In this document: positions 1 through 11,068 of the stretch, piece by piece | Numbering within the stretch: position 1 is the first letter of the stretch | How the letters are laid out: every line of letters begins with the position of its first letter | Assembly: GCA_963921935.1 (NCBI GenBank) | Contig: OY998181.1 | Span: 140,143,423 to 140,207,422 of the forward strand | DNA length: 64,000 nucleotides | Reading direction: 5' to 3' | Source of the DNA: Galeruca laticollis | Taxonomy: Eukaryota > Arthropoda > Insecta > Coleoptera > Chrysomelidae | Made by a program: the position numbers and the translations under genes | Notes under the pieces: model-generated | The model's input: only the letters and a program-made list of their open reading frames with translations | What the model was told of the DNA's origin: nothing | The model's database searches: none

Positions 1-310
1 GGTTACTTTTTGCCTTTCATTGTGGGCCATTGCTTTGTGTGGATCCTGCAGACGTCTTTTTTCCGTTTCTTTTTGCTTTTCATTGTGGACTTTTGCATTG
101 TGTGGATCCTGCAGACGTCTTTTTTGCGCTTCTTTTTGCTTTTCATTGTGGACCATTGCTTTGTGTGGATCCTGCAGACGTCTTTTTTGCGTTTCTTGTT
201 GCTTTTCATTGTGGATCATTGCTTTACTTGGATTCTGCAGACGTCTTTTTTGCGTGACTTTTTGCCTTCCATTGCGGAGCTTTGCTTTGTTTCGATCCTC
301 CAGGCGTCTC
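1..310 (-). repeat. 63-bp in-frame tandem repeat (about 5 units)
   Basis: The block CTGCAGACGTCTTTTTT recurs at 46, 109, 172, 235 and, diverged, 298, an exact period of 63 bp. Read on the minus strand each unit is 21 codons of lysine/arginine-rich protein containing KKDVCRIHTKQ. Because 63 is divisible by three, unit number can change without breaking the frame. The array continues past the left edge of the window. Confidence 0.9.
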
Positions 311-593
311 TTTTGTGCTTCAATATTACTTTTATTATGAAACTCTCTTTTTTCTTATCCCTCAATCGTCTCCTTTCTTCCAAGCGATGTTTACTGTTCC
401 ATTCTTCAGTGGCATTATGAGCTACCCGTCTCAAATGCTTTTCTTCATTTTCTTCTCTCATTAAATACAGTTTTTGGCGGGTTTTAGGAGATTTCCTGTT
501 TTTAGTTTCTCTTTTTATTTGACGACTTTTGGTATTGAGAGAGCTTATTTGTTTTCTTCGTTCGTTACTAGATTTTTTCTTCAATTTCGGCAT
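3..593 (-). pseudogene. Basic repeat-containing protein, N-terminal part, possible Helitron-type ORF
   Basis: The frame opens at ATG 593 (MPKLKKKSSNERRKQ) and stays open to an in-frame TGA at 213-215, then continues in the same frame to the left edge. Residues 1-85 are a highly basic, probably disordered or helical stretch; the rest is the 21-residue repeat. Some animal Helitron proteins start with similar basic repeats before their Rep/helicase domains, but no such domain lies in the window, so this assignment is only a guess. The TGA makes this copy a likely pseudogene unless the ORF restarts at ATG 209. Other possibilities are a low-complexity host protein or another element's leader ORF. 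Confidence 0.35.
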
Positions 594-1134
594 TTTGATT
601 TGTCGTTTGCTGTTTCGTTAAATGAAATAATTATAATAATTGCAATAAAATAACATTCTTATTATTTAGGGAGATATTCAAATTTTCCTAATGATTTATT
701 TAAAAATGTATACCAACTATAATCATTTTATAGAAATGCTAGAAAAACTACTATTGAAAAAGTTGGTGCGTTCTACATGAATTATGTTGTTAAATACAAG
801 GTGTCACTTGACAAAAATGAAACAATAGCGTAACTGAGATAAAAAATTAGTTTTAATAATTCATTCTGGAAGAATTAAATAGTTGTTCCACGATAAACAA
901 AACCAAATTGTTTTTAAAAACATTATAAACATAATTACAAGTTAAAAATGTATAATAACGTGAATTTTTAACGGTAAATCTCGCTGTTACTTCACATACC
1001 ACTAATAACACAAATAGTAAGCAAACAAAATCGTCATGTTTCAGCATACGAGTGTTATTAAAAAATTCAAAAGGGGAAACAATAGTTTTTCATAGTCGCT
1101 TGTAAAATTTTTATTGCAACTTGAAAACATTAAA
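594..1134. other. AT-rich stretch without recognisable gene
   Basis: No ORF longer than about 64 codons, and none resembling a known family. I see nothing else here. Confidence 0.6.
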
Positions 1135-1204
1135 AATTTTGTAGCGAGTATGGTTTCGATCCGTCAAAAAATACGCCCTCTATCGTGCTTACAAATTCCG
1201 TTAT

Positions 1205-1210
<6 letters not shown>
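1135..1210 (-). repeat. Copy of a ~75-bp dispersed repeat (inverted partner at 63072-63150)
   Basis: Read on the minus strand, it contains GTAAGCACGATAGAGGGCG, a poly-T stretch, GACGGATCGAAACC and CTCGCTAC. The same run, with a few changes, is on the plus strand at 63072-63150. Both copies lie beside TA-rich DNA. It is probably the end of a dispersed noncoding element. Confidence 0.75.

Positions 1211-1251
<41 letters not shown>
1208..1251. repeat. (TA)n microsatellite
   Basis: Uninterrupted TA dinucleotides directly next to the outer end of the left LTR of element A. Confidence 0.95.
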
Positions 1252-1254
<3 letters not shown>

Positions 1255-3275
1255 ATATATGTAATTTAATTTTATATGAATGATGTATGAAACTTTATAT
1301 CGGCTAGCTCATAATTTATCTTTTATATTGATGTAATTTTAATTTTTTATTTTATTTATAAGTCGGAAGCATGAATGACTCCTCTCTTTGGATTCTTGGC
1401 GCACACGGTATAAATATAATTAGGTTTATATCTGTTTATTTAAGTATTTTAAAAATGATAGTTCAGAATATAATTTCTTATAGAAAGATGGAAATATGTT
1501 GATTCAAATAATTGTATGGAAAACATGACAGGAATAAAAAACACCAACACTTTATTGAAAAATTAATTTAATAAATTGTAATTATGAGAAACTTTGTATT
1601 CTTTTAAAAATATAAAATTATTGAATATCCCTACATACTATGCAATGCTGAATACACATTTATTATTCTCTCTTCTGCACTTGCGCATAAGTAACGCATG
1701 CGCTGATATACCTTATTAGGAACAGAAAATGCAATTCATTGTCGATGTAGTATAAACGGTAAACACCCTTCAGCGTGTATACAGTTGTGATAAAGTTTTA
1801 ATGCGTTATATAAATTTAAACGAAACAATTACATATATAAGAACTCTTTTAAATAATGTGTGTAAAGTGTAAAGCAAATAGTAATTAGTTAGAACAGTTA
1901 AGCATGCATGAAAGATAAGAAAAATTGAAATTTATGTGAAAGTTTATGAAACATGTGAACATTGAAAATCGATTATTATTTAACAAGTAAGTACAAATAT
2001 TCTTATGAACTATATTGCATGCATTTCCATGGAGGTAAAGTACTATGCATAGTAATAAATTGTTTTTAGGCCTTTTCTTTTAAAATTTCATTATCAAAAC
2101 GTTTTTTTGAATATACAATAGTTCACTGTTCGTTTAAATGGAATTCCCAAAAGTTTTAATTAAAATTCACAGACCTTATTACATAGTCCCTGGATGCGTC
2201 TACGACTTTCTTGCAGATCTCTAACTAAGAGATACACCTTCAGAACGGCTTGTTCTTCTCTACACGAGTTCACCAAACTTATTTAAGTGTTTCTATCACT
2301 ATTATGAGGAATTTTATTAACTTTTTCGGGAAATATTAACAAATTTAATCTGAGGGAATTTATCACACACCTCGCTTCTTCATCACCCCAAAAACCATCA
2401 ATTGTTTTTTAAATCAACAAACTTTTCTGCTTCCTAAATCCAAAGCTTGCTTTTCCTTGTTTTATTGTTACAAATTGTCACTTTCTATGTCTTTTATCGG
2501 AAAAACTGTAATTGTTTGATTTTAAAGTCCTGGAGGATTAACACATTTATACACTACTGTTCACTAAGTATTCAGGATTTTATATAAAGTTTTTTTTTAC
2601 AGAATACATTAGCTATTTTAGTCATTATCCCGTTTTTTCGGTTCATTTATTTATATTTATTTTTACAAAATCTATAACCTAAATTATTAATTCATATAGA
2701 TGTAATTGTTTAATTTTTAATTCTAAAATTTTTAATGTATTGGTCTTACATAAACTATTCCTTATTATTGATTTTATTGTTATTGTCCAATATAAAATAA
2801 ATAACCCATAAATTTAAGTTGGTAATGAAATTACTAGATTTCATTACTTCCTGTTTATAATCAATTGTTTTAAACTATGTTTGGGCTGTGTTCCATATAT
2901 CATTTCTCATGAAGCTTTCAACCCTTTCTTTAAAATTGTTAATTCTCATTATAAACACCTGCAAATGTTGCTAAATAATTATTGAAATAGATATTAATTG
3001 ATATTATTTCAGGTTTGACGTTTAAATGGAATTTTATTTCTGCTGAAATTCATATGGCTGTGTTCAGATCAATATGGAACTGATTGACATTAGTGTAAAT
3101 CTGGAACTTGTTGTGCAGGTAACTTTTAATACTTATTTAAATAATGTTGTGTTTAGAATTTCTATTCATAGTTCTTTTATTAATCAATCATATTGATATC
3201 TGATATTATATTCATGCATATTTCCTTCTTTCTATTGATTTCATATCTGAATTGACAGTAACTTTTATAAAATGG
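1249..3275 (-). repeat. 3' LTR of element A
   Basis: Direct copy of 11069-12942. It carries about 150 bp (roughly 2969-3122) that the right copy lacks. Outer end abuts the (TA)n tract; inner end lies just beyond the shared GTAACTTTTATAAAATG. Confidence 0.85.
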
Positions 3276-4382
3276 TTGTGTCTACTGAATAATAGATACC
3301 TTTTTCTTTTATGTTTATTTATATACAATTGTTTCTAGAACTAGTAGACTAGTTCAACTCCCCTCAAATTTAAATTTTAAAAGGAAGCTTTCTAGTTACC
3401 TTCTTAAAATTAAATTTTCAACTTTTAACTAATGATAAACCTTTACTTAATTTATAACTTTTCTGTCCAAGAAATCAATTTCTGATAATCTTATATTCAA
3501 ATTTCCTATGTATCCTTATCTTCTAATTAATTTCCATCAATTACTTACATCTACTCCTACTCTAAATATTTACAAATTTGAGACAAAATCATATTATTTC
3601 TTCCATCGTATAGTTTTTTTTTATTCTTATTATACCATTCCATGTTATTAATTTGAGGTAGTTCTAATTGCAATTGTTCTTTAATTAATCATCACTTACA
3701 ATATTTATTCTTTCAACTGTTTCTTTCTTTCCCAAATAGAAATATTTACACCTTTTTTTCTTTACTTAATAACCCCTTTTTAAGCTATCCTTTTCCTATC
3801 CTATCTTCCAATCTAAGAGAAACATTTATTATTCAATTATTTCATATATTTTCATATCATATTTTCAACCCATATTCATGTCAATATATTTGCTCCTATA
3901 GTCTAACCTTCTTCTTTGCTTTCTATCCCTATTTATATTCATTTTCATAATTCTTAATTATAATTCATCAACTTTATTTCATCAATATATTCATTACATT
4001 ATACTTCATATTTCATATCTCCCTATCTCATAATAATTAATCATATTATACTCTATATAAATATTTACTTCCATATTTCATTTTTACTTTTCTCCATAAT
4101 TCCTCTAAAATTTTATTTGACATGAATATCTCATTTCTATATTTTGGTTTAAACTTTCTTTCCTTTCCATCCCTTTTACTGTTAATTCATTTGTTATATA
4201 ACTTGTTCTTCCTAAATCTTTCTTGTTTTTGCTAATAAGTGTAAATTTTAATTTATTATCCCCTCTATCTAAGAATTTCCCCCATTTTATTGCATTATAA
4301 TGCAATTTCTCTCCTATTGACCTTTGGTATTATTTATTTATCATTTATTGATTGTGTCTCCATTTGTTTGGTTTGTTATATA
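3276..4382 (-). other. 3' noncoding region of element A
   Basis: The interval between the mariner and the 3' LTR, AT-rich and purine-biased on the element strand. A purine run AAAAGAAAAAGG (minus strand, about 3300-3311) sits ~25 nt from the LTR and is a candidate polypurine tract. A 66-codon ORF at 4105-4305 (minus) has no recognised match; it could be a remnant of a third ORF but I would not call it a gene. Confidence 0.5.
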
Positions 4383-5716
4383 CGAGGGCAATTCAGAAAC
4401 TAACCTCCGGTTGATTGAAAAAAATACACCAAGTTAAGTAAAAATATTTTAATATATACATCTTACAACTACATCTTTGCACTATTTTTCGACATAGTCT
4501 CCATAACGATTGAGGCACTTATCGTATCTCTTCACAAGCTTTGAAATTCCTTCTGCATAAAAATCACCCGCTTGTGCCTTGAGCCAGCCTGTGACCGCAT
4601 CTTTGAGCTCTTCGTCGTCATCAAACCGCTGGGACCCGAGCCATTTCTTCATATGCATGAAGAGGTGATAATCGCTGGGCGCCAGATCTGGGCTGTAAGG
4701 TGGATGGTTGAAAACGTCCCACTTGAAGTACTCAAGAAGGGCTGTTGTTCTGCGAGCAGAGTGAGGACGGGCGTTATCGTGCAAAAAAACGATACCGGAA
4801 GTCAGCATACCACGGCGTTTGTTCTGTATAGCCCGTCGTAATGTTTTTAGTGTTTCACAGTACACGTCTTGATTAATGGTCGTCCCACGTTCCATGAATT
4901 CAACCAACAACACCCCTTTGGCATCCCAAAACACCGTTGCCATCAGTTTTCTGGCAGAAAAATCTTGCCGGGCTTTTTTTGGTTTGGTAGGCGAATCTGA
5001 ATGTGCCCACATCTTTGATTGTTCTTTTGTCTCAGGGTTCACGTACTTAATCCAGGTTTCGTCACCGGTCACGATTCTGTTTAACAATGGTTCTCCTTCG
5101 TCCTCATAACGTGACAGAAAGTCTAATGCAGAGGCCATTCTTTGACTTTTGTGGTGGTCGGTAAGAATTTTGGGCACCCATCGTGCACAGAACTTACGGT
5201 AACCCAATCTTGCTGTCACTATCTCGTACAAAAGAGTCTTAGAAATCTGTGGAAAATCAGTAGACAACTCCGCCATTGTGAAACGTCGATTTTCACGAAC
5301 TTTTGCATCAACTGTCTGAACGAGTTCGTCAGTCACCAAGGATGGTCTACCACTCCTCTCTTCATCATGAACGTTTTCTCGTCCACTTTTAAATAAACGT
5401 ACCCATTCACGGACAACTCCTTCACTCATAACTTTTGGTCCGTACACGGCACAAAGCTCACGATGAATAGCTGATGCAGAGTATCCTTTGGCTGTAAAAA
5501 ACCTTATAACAGCACGCACTTCACATTTGGCGGGATTTTCTATTGCAGCACACATTTCAAACTGCCACAAAAACTAAACTAGCGCAGGTACGATGTTCAC
5601 TCGAATACGGCTTGATGCCGACTGACCTGCTGAGCGTGTGAATGCACAGATGGCGCGCTACTCCCCCCACTACCCGCACTGTGACCAATCGGAGGTTAGT
5701 TTCTGAATTGCCCTCG
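4383..5716 (-). mobile_element. Mariner transposon, apparently complete
   Basis: Perfect 27-bp terminal inverted repeats start CGAGGGCAATTCAGAAAC at 4383 and at 5716 (reverse strand). Both are flanked by TA (4381-4382 and 5717-5718), the mariner target duplication. The 1334-bp unit contains one uninterrupted transposase ORF. It lies inside element A, between integrase and the 3' LTR. Confidence 0.97.
4482..5555 (-). CDS. Mariner (DD34D) transposase, intact
   Basis: Cut-and-paste transposase of 357 aa from ATG 5555; the open frame extends five codons further to a TTG, which I did not use. The N-terminal half has two helix-turn-helix regions (KGYSASAIHRELCAVYG and a second before the linker) that bind the TIRs, and a linker WVPKIL related to mariner WVPHEL. 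Catalytic motifs are TGDETW (first Asp), FLHDNARPH (second Asp) and YSPDLAPSDYHLF. The third Asp, in APSD, follows the second after 34 residues, which defines DD34D mariner. There is no frameshift or stop. Together with perfect TIRs this is the best candidate in the window for a functional transposase. Similar sequences are often annotated as SETMAR-like in arthropods. Confidence 0.97.
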   Translation of the reverse strand: MCAAIENPAKCEVRAVIRFFTAKGYSASAIHRELCAVYGPKVMSEGVVREWVRLFKSGRENVHDEERSGRPSLVTDELVQTVDAKVRENRRFTMAELSTDFPQISKTLLYEIVTARLGYRKFCARWVPKILTDHHKSQRMASALDFLSRYEDEGEPLLNRIVTGDETWIKYVNPETKEQSKMWAHSDSPTKPKKARQDFSARKLMATVFWDAKGVLLVEFMERGTTINQDVYCETLKTLRRAIQNKRRGMLTSGIVFLHDNARPHSARRTTALLEYFKWDVFNHPPYSPDLAPSDYHLFMHMKKWLGSQRFDDDEELKDAVTGWLKAQAGDFYAEGISKLVKRYDKCLNRYGDYVEK

Positions 5717-5973
5717 TACATATCTACCCTATATCTCCTTAATATACAAATTTTTAAACTGTACTCTACTTTTATTTAAGATTACCTATAATTCATTATT
5801 TATATATTTTCTTTTTTTGTTTCAGATTACTACTCCTATGGATAACGATTCACTTCTACAGTTACGGAATATGAAAAATGAAAAACCTTACATCTACCTA
5901 TTATCTAATCTTATTTCTTTACATGTAAGTAACATAATATTATCTATTCCTCTTTTTGTTGTTAGATTTTTTT
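5717..5973. other. Element A sequence between mariner and integrase stop
   Basis: Short AT-rich interval following the integrase stop codon; no ORF. Confidence 0.6.
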
Positions 5974-7095
5974 TTATTGAGAATTAAACTTATAAATTGA
6001 TTCAATGTTAAAAACGCCCCTGACCATATTTGTTCCCGGGTATACTAATTTATAACTGTTTTGAGCATTGTCAGTTAATACCTCATAAGGTCCTTCGAAT
6101 GGCAATTTAATACATTGGTCTTCTGCTTTATTGGATGTTTTTAATGCTTTGATTATAACCAATTCTCCTTTATTGAATTTTGTTCTCTTCTTTATCTTTT
6201 TGTTCTGGTCCCGAATATATTTCTCAGCATTCCTTTTTATTCTGATATTGACCTTTTCCAGTGTATCTTCTAGGGTAGTGTCCCTATTCAGAATCCAATT
6301 CCGTCTCGGTTGGATACCTTTCATTAAATAAGTAGGACTTTCACCTGTCACTCCATGTGGTAAATCATTAATAAATTCCTCAATTTTACTCATATTTTCG
6401 TCCCATCTTACATGTGTCTCTTGGCAAAGTATTCTTAAATATTTTAAAATTTCCTTTATGTATCTCTCTGCCGGATTGGAGCTAGGTCTTCTAATACTAA
6501 TGAATTGTAATTCTATCTGTTCTTTGTCACAATATTGCTTCAATTTTTTACTTTCAAAATATGTAGCATGGTCGAGTATAATTCTTTCAGGTCTTCCTAC
6601 TTCTTCAATATAATTTTCTAAACATTCTATGACAACTTTTGCTGTTGATCTTTTACGTGGGAAAGTTTTAATAAATTTGGTATAAACATCTACTATAACT
6701 AATAAATTTTTATTGCCAGTTTCACTTCTAATTAAATTCCCTATAAAATCCATTGCCACAATCTGTAAAGGTTTATTTGTTATGATTGATTTTGCTGTCA
6801 TGCTATTATGGTAATTTTTTTCTTTGGCCGGTTGACATACTTGACAATATTTGCATATTTCTTTTACTACACTTAAATCCTTCTTCGCCACATAATTCTC
6901 TCTAAACAAAGTCCATAATTTTCTCGTTCCTATGTGTCCATTCTCTTCATGTAAATAACTAATAATTTCCTTTGCAAACTCCTCACTTATCACAAATACT
7001 TCTCTATCCTCCAATTTCTTATACCATATCTCATCAATTTTGTATGCACCTTTAACCTTCTTATCTTCTAAATGTCTCCTGATCTTCCTTAACCC
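5974..7095 (-). pseudogene. Integrase of element A (frameshifted from RT-RH)
   Basis: Inserts the retrotransposon cDNA into the host genome. From about residue 18 of the ATG-started ORF (7014) a zinc-binding H-H-C-C pattern is visible (HEENGH ... CKYCQVC). The catalytic core follows with VAMDFIG (first Asp), ILDHATYF (second Asp) and NPAERYIKE (Glu). The C-terminal part KRTKFNKGELVIIK is the usual SH3-like end. Coding-like sequence continues upstream of ATG 7014 to about 7095 (KKVKGAYKIDEIWYKK), in a different frame from the RT ORF, which stops at 7061. So a single frameshift near 7080-7100 separates integrase from RT-RH; an authentic separate start is unlikely. Confidence 0.9.
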
Positions 7096-9070
7096 TTTCC
7101 ATTGAAAATATCCCCTCTGTTTGGTATAGTTGATTTATTCCAATTTGAAATTTTGTTTGATCATTCCCTACTTCATTTGCTCGACTTAAAGCATCTGCTA
7201 CAACATTTAATTTTCCTGGTATATATCTAATTTCAAATTCATATTCTTGTAGCAATAATATCCATCTGTGAACACGATTATTGGCATAACGGTTTTTTAA
7301 CATTGCTGTTAGTGCTGAATGGTCGGTTTCTAACATAAACTTAGCTCCTAGCAGATAAAATCTTAATTTACTAATGCAGAATACTACACTAGCCATCTCC
7401 AATTCGGTTATGGAGTATTTCCTTTCGGCTGGTTTGGTTACTCGAGAAACAAAACTAATGGGAACTTCTCCTCCTTCTTGCATTTGAACTAACACACCTG
7501 CTAATCTTTCAACCGAAGCATCCGTTCTTAATATAAAAGGTTTTTCGTATTGTGGATGAAAAACTTTTAGACTGTCTAGAAAAATTTCCTTTAGTTCCTG
7601 AAATGCTTTTTCTCTTCTCTCATCCCATTTCCACCTAGTATCCTTTTTTAATAATTCTATGAGAGGAATTTCTCTTCTACTGAGATCTGGTATCAATCTT
7701 TTGAAATAATTGATGATCCCTAAAAACCCCCTCAAATTTCTCAAATTATTCGGTGTTTTATACTCCAGGATTGCTTTTATTCTTTCAGGATTCATTGTAA
7801 TACCAGTATCACTTAAAACATATCCTAAATAATCTACTTCTCTTTTATAAAATTGACATTTTTCCAAATTTAATTCAAGTCCTGCGTTTTCTAACTCGTT
7901 TAATATTATTTCCAAATGTTTTTTATGCTTCTCTTCTGTTTCAGAAAAAATCAAGATGTCATCTATATAATGGAGAGTGAAATCTTCATATGGATTCAAT
8001 ATCGTATGCAGAGTTCGTACCAACGCAGCACACGAACTTTGTAGTCCAAATGGCACCACACAAAATTGGTATACCACTCCATCTACCATGAATGCAGTGT
8101 ATTCTCTACTACGATGATCCAATGGAATTAACCAAAAGCTATGCTTTAAGTCTAATTTTGAAAATATATTAGCCTTTGTAATTCTTCCAAATATACCTTC
8201 AATATTTAATGGACTTTCGTATTGTTTTTTAGTAAATGTATTTATATTCCTAGCATCCAAACATAGTCTAATATCTCCAGATTTCTTCTTTACACAGGTT
8301 ATAGCACTTATGTACTGAGAATTAGATCGTTCAATCATACCATCTTGTAACATTTTATTTATTTCTTGGTATACTTCTTGTTTTAATTTATATGATATGG
8401 GGTAAGTTTTGATCTTAAAATCTTTAATTTCTGGTATAACTTCTATTTTATGTACATATCTGGTTGCAACACATACCTCTTCATGTGAATCTAGCAGTTT
8501 ATAAACCCTTTGCTTATATTCCTCCAAACATAATTCATCCCTCATATTTAGTTTATCTTCTACAATGTGGTTTAATTGTTCAATTGCACATTCGTCCTTC
8601 CTTATATCTGTTTGATATTTAGTCATAAATGGTATTTTCTGATCGTTACATATTATATTTCGCATTTTATAATCAATAATAATTTTATGTTTATTAAGTT
8701 CATCAGTACCCATGATTATATCATATTTTAAATTTTTTACAATTAATAGTTGTACTGATAAAATTTCTCCATTTAATTCTAAATTAGTCATTATAGTTTT
8801 TGTCGCTTCATACAGTTTTCTTTCATTTGCCCCTACTAATGATATTTTATGCGTATTTATCACCATAATATTGCCCTGATTTAAATTATCAACTATATTT
8901 TGATTTATGATGGAAACTTCTGACCCCGTATCTAACAAAATTCTACATTTAATGTTTTGCATATTCCCCTCTATAAATATTAATTTAGTTAATTCTTGAT
9001 TTGTTTGATCTTCTTCAAGTATGAATTCTCTTGGGTGTTGATACTTAGAAGAATAGACAATATTATGCAC
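7061..9070 (-). CDS. Protease-reverse transcriptase-RNase H of element A
   Basis: Pol polyprotein segment, 669 codons; the first codon is GTG, so it is probably expressed by frameshift from gag. Aspartic protease: LLDTGSEVS near residue 46 and a later IIMGTDEL. Reverse transcriptase: LCLDARNIN, FSKLDLKHSFW, VVPFGLQSS and the catalytic box YIDDILIF, then FLGIINYFKRLIPDLS. RNase H: LRTDAS, ITELEMAS, ETDHSAL, ending in VADALSR. All are Ty3/gypsy hallmarks in the normal order. No internal stop is present over 2 kb, in contrast to the gag of the same element. Confidence 0.95.
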   Translation of the reverse strand: MHNIVYSSKYQHPREFILEEDQTNQELTKLIFIEGNMQNIKCRILLDTGSEVSIINQNIVDNLNQGNIMVINTHKISLVGANERKLYEATKTIMTNLELNGEILSVQLLIVKNLKYDIIMGTDELNKHKIIIDYKMRNIICNDQKIPFMTKYQTDIRKDECAIEQLNHIVEDKLNMRDELCLEEYKQRVYKLLDSHEEVCVATRYVHKIEVIPEIKDFKIKTYPISYKLKQEVYQEINKMLQDGMIERSNSQYISAITCVKKKSGDIRLCLDARNINTFTKKQYESPLNIEGIFGRITKANIFSKLDLKHSFWLIPLDHRSREYTAFMVDGVVYQFCVVPFGLQSSCAALVRTLHTILNPYEDFTLHYIDDILIFSETEEKHKKHLEIILNELENAGLELNLEKCQFYKREVDYLGYVLSDTGITMNPERIKAILEYKTPNNLRNLRGFLGIINYFKRLIPDLSRREIPLIELLKKDTRWKWDERREKAFQELKEIFLDSLKVFHPQYEKPFILRTDASVERLAGVLVQMQEGGEVPISFVSRVTKPAERKYSITELEMASVVFCISKLRFYLLGAKFMLETDHSALTAMLKNRYANNRVHRWILLLQEYEFEIRYIPGKLNVVADALSRANEVGNDQTKFQIGINQLYQTEGIFSMERVKEDQETFRR

Positions 9071-9087
9071 GTAAGAGCAACTTACTC

Positions 9088-10983
9088 GAAATTTGGATCA
9101 GAACTCGGGCCCTGATCACTATCCCTTCCTACCTCTTCCTGGTGCTGTATTAAATTTACTTGTCTTCTTTCTTCCTCTCTATTGCCTCTCTGATCATAAT
9201 TTCTTTCCCTGTTTTCATTTCTGCGATCCTCTTCATTATTTCTTACATCCCTTCTGTATTGTTGCCAATTTCGATTTCCATTTCCATTATCGTTTCGTCT
9301 TCCAAAATTTCTATAATTTCCCCCATTTTCATATGGCCTATTTCCATTATTTCTATTACCATTATTGTTATTCTGATATCCATTCCTGTAATTCCCATTT
9401 CCATTTCTATAATTGTCATTTCATGGGATTTCTATCATCCCGTCCTTGTCCTCTTCTCTCATAGTTTCGATTCCCATTGTTTCCATAATCATTTCTTCTT
9501 TCATTGTCTCTTCGATAATGTCCATTTCCATTCTCATTTTATCTATTCTCTCGGATATCAATGTTGTTAGTATAGCTTCTTTCCACGCGTTGTAAGTAGC
9601 TTGATAAATTATCCATGGTTTTTATATTGTGTAGCGCTATTGTTTCCGCTACTTCAGAGTTAAAATGTCTTCCGACATACAACACTAACTCTTCCTCCTT
9701 CATTCCAGGCTCAAGGTATTGGGCTATGTTGTATAACTACATAGCATAGTTGTTTAGGTTTTTACTCTTCTTATAATCGAACTTGCCAAAATATAGCCGT
9801 TCCCTAAATGTCGCTTGTTGCAATTCTCCCCAAAAATAAGCTAAGAATTGTTGTTCAAAGTCGCCCAAACTCTGGATCTGTTCTTCTTTATTACAGAACC
9901 ATAACAAAGCATGGCCCTGTAATATACTCCTTATCATGAGTTTTATTTCCATAATATCCCTGAGTCCTTTTATTTTACTGCGAATTATCTTCAGAAATAC
10001 CTTGGGATGTATATTATTTATGTTCCCATCGAATTTCACCCCGATTTCGAAATTGCTATGAAAATTTCCTGGACATACATTAACTCCACCATTTCTTCTG
10101 AAATTCTCTTCCATTTCCTCTACCGTATTTCTTAACTTCCTATTCATTTCTTCGATGTCTTGACTTACTTGTCTATTTATATCTTCACTAATTGTTGAAC
10201 TCATCCCCGTTCTCTCTTCTATCCTGCCATCTAAATCCTTAAATTTCTTATTTACGTTTTATTTTATCTGTTCCACTTCCTTTGTTATATTATTTGCTTG
10301 TTTAGAGACCTCCATTTTAATATTTTCCGGTAAATTTTCTTCTATGTCTCTTCTGAATTCCAGTACTTCTTCTACTATCAGTTTTTCTATGTTTTCGCGA
10401 ATTTTCATACCATTTTCTTGTATTTCTTGTCTAAAATTTTTATTTTTATTCTCCATGTCTTCTTTTACCTCGTTAATGTTCTTCTTAAATTCTTCCTGGT
10501 TCTCCTTGAGTTCCTTAATCTCCTTACAATTTTCCAATTTGACTTCATCTATTTTCTTTTCCAATCGGTGCATGTTTGTATGAATGTTGTGAATGTCTCC
10601 CCTAATTTCTTCTTTCATCGCATCCATCTTTCCATTTATATTATTGATATCTCCCCTCATATTTTTCTCCATATTGTTCATATCCCTTCACATCAGCAAA
10701 TAATTGTTGCATCATGACCATCATTGAATCATCCCTACTTGTACTTGTTCCTGCCTGTGTTTTCTTGCTCTCTTGTCTTCTATCTTCTTGTTCTGCATCT
10801 TCTTCGTCTCCTGACGTACTTTCTTCAGGAGCATCTCCTTCTGATTGCTGTCCCTGTATCAATATTGGACCTGGAAATCTCCCATTCCATGGCTCCTTTC
10901 TTCTCTCTCCTCTTCTGATCCGCTATCGTTTCCAACCTGTTTCCCGTCTCTCAACATCATTTTCTTGCTTTCCATGATTTATT
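9088..10983 (-). pseudogene. gag of element A (several stops and frameshifts)
   Basis: Starts at ATG 10983 (MESKKMMLRDGK) in an acidic N-terminal region, then a long coiled-coil-like stretch (10259-10681), a capsid-like core (9540-10204, LQGHALLWFCNK and FREQ-type segments) and an Asn/Arg-rich C-terminus ending near 9088. In-frame stops: TAA at 10259-10261, TAG at 9737-9739 where the frame otherwise reads straight through, and TAA near 9540. Frame changes occur near 10900 and 9410. No CCHC knuckle was found; the RN-rich tail probably binds RNA instead. The structural protein of this copy cannot be made intact. Confidence 0.85.
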
Positions 10984-11068
10984 TGTTTAATTTAATAATT
11001 GAAGCAATTTAATTATTTATATTTGCCCCAACGTTGGGCCGACAATTTATAATTAATATCCTAAATTT
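10984..11068 (-). other. Leader of element A with possible primer-binding site
   Basis: Between 5' LTR and gag. Contains, on the minus strand, GGCCCAACGTTGGGGC, which includes a TGGGGC start and a palindromic core. It may be the tRNA primer site, but it lies ~35 nt from the apparent LTR end, farther than usual. Confidence 0.35.

Noticed and set aside
1148..1165. GGTTTCGATCC, near B-box
   Set aside because: One extra T and no cloverleaf; the partner copy at 63120 does not keep it.
4105..4305. 66-codon ORF as an env-like third gene of element A
   Set aside because: No signal peptide, cleavage site or membrane segment, and too short.
9093..9595. Long plus-strand ORFs rich in Phe, Ile and Ser, membrane-protein-like
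   Set aside because: They are the reverse strand of the Asn/Arg-rich gag tail of element A.
10344..10977. Plus-strand hydrophobic ORFs
   Set aside because: Reverse complement of the coiled-coil gag region.
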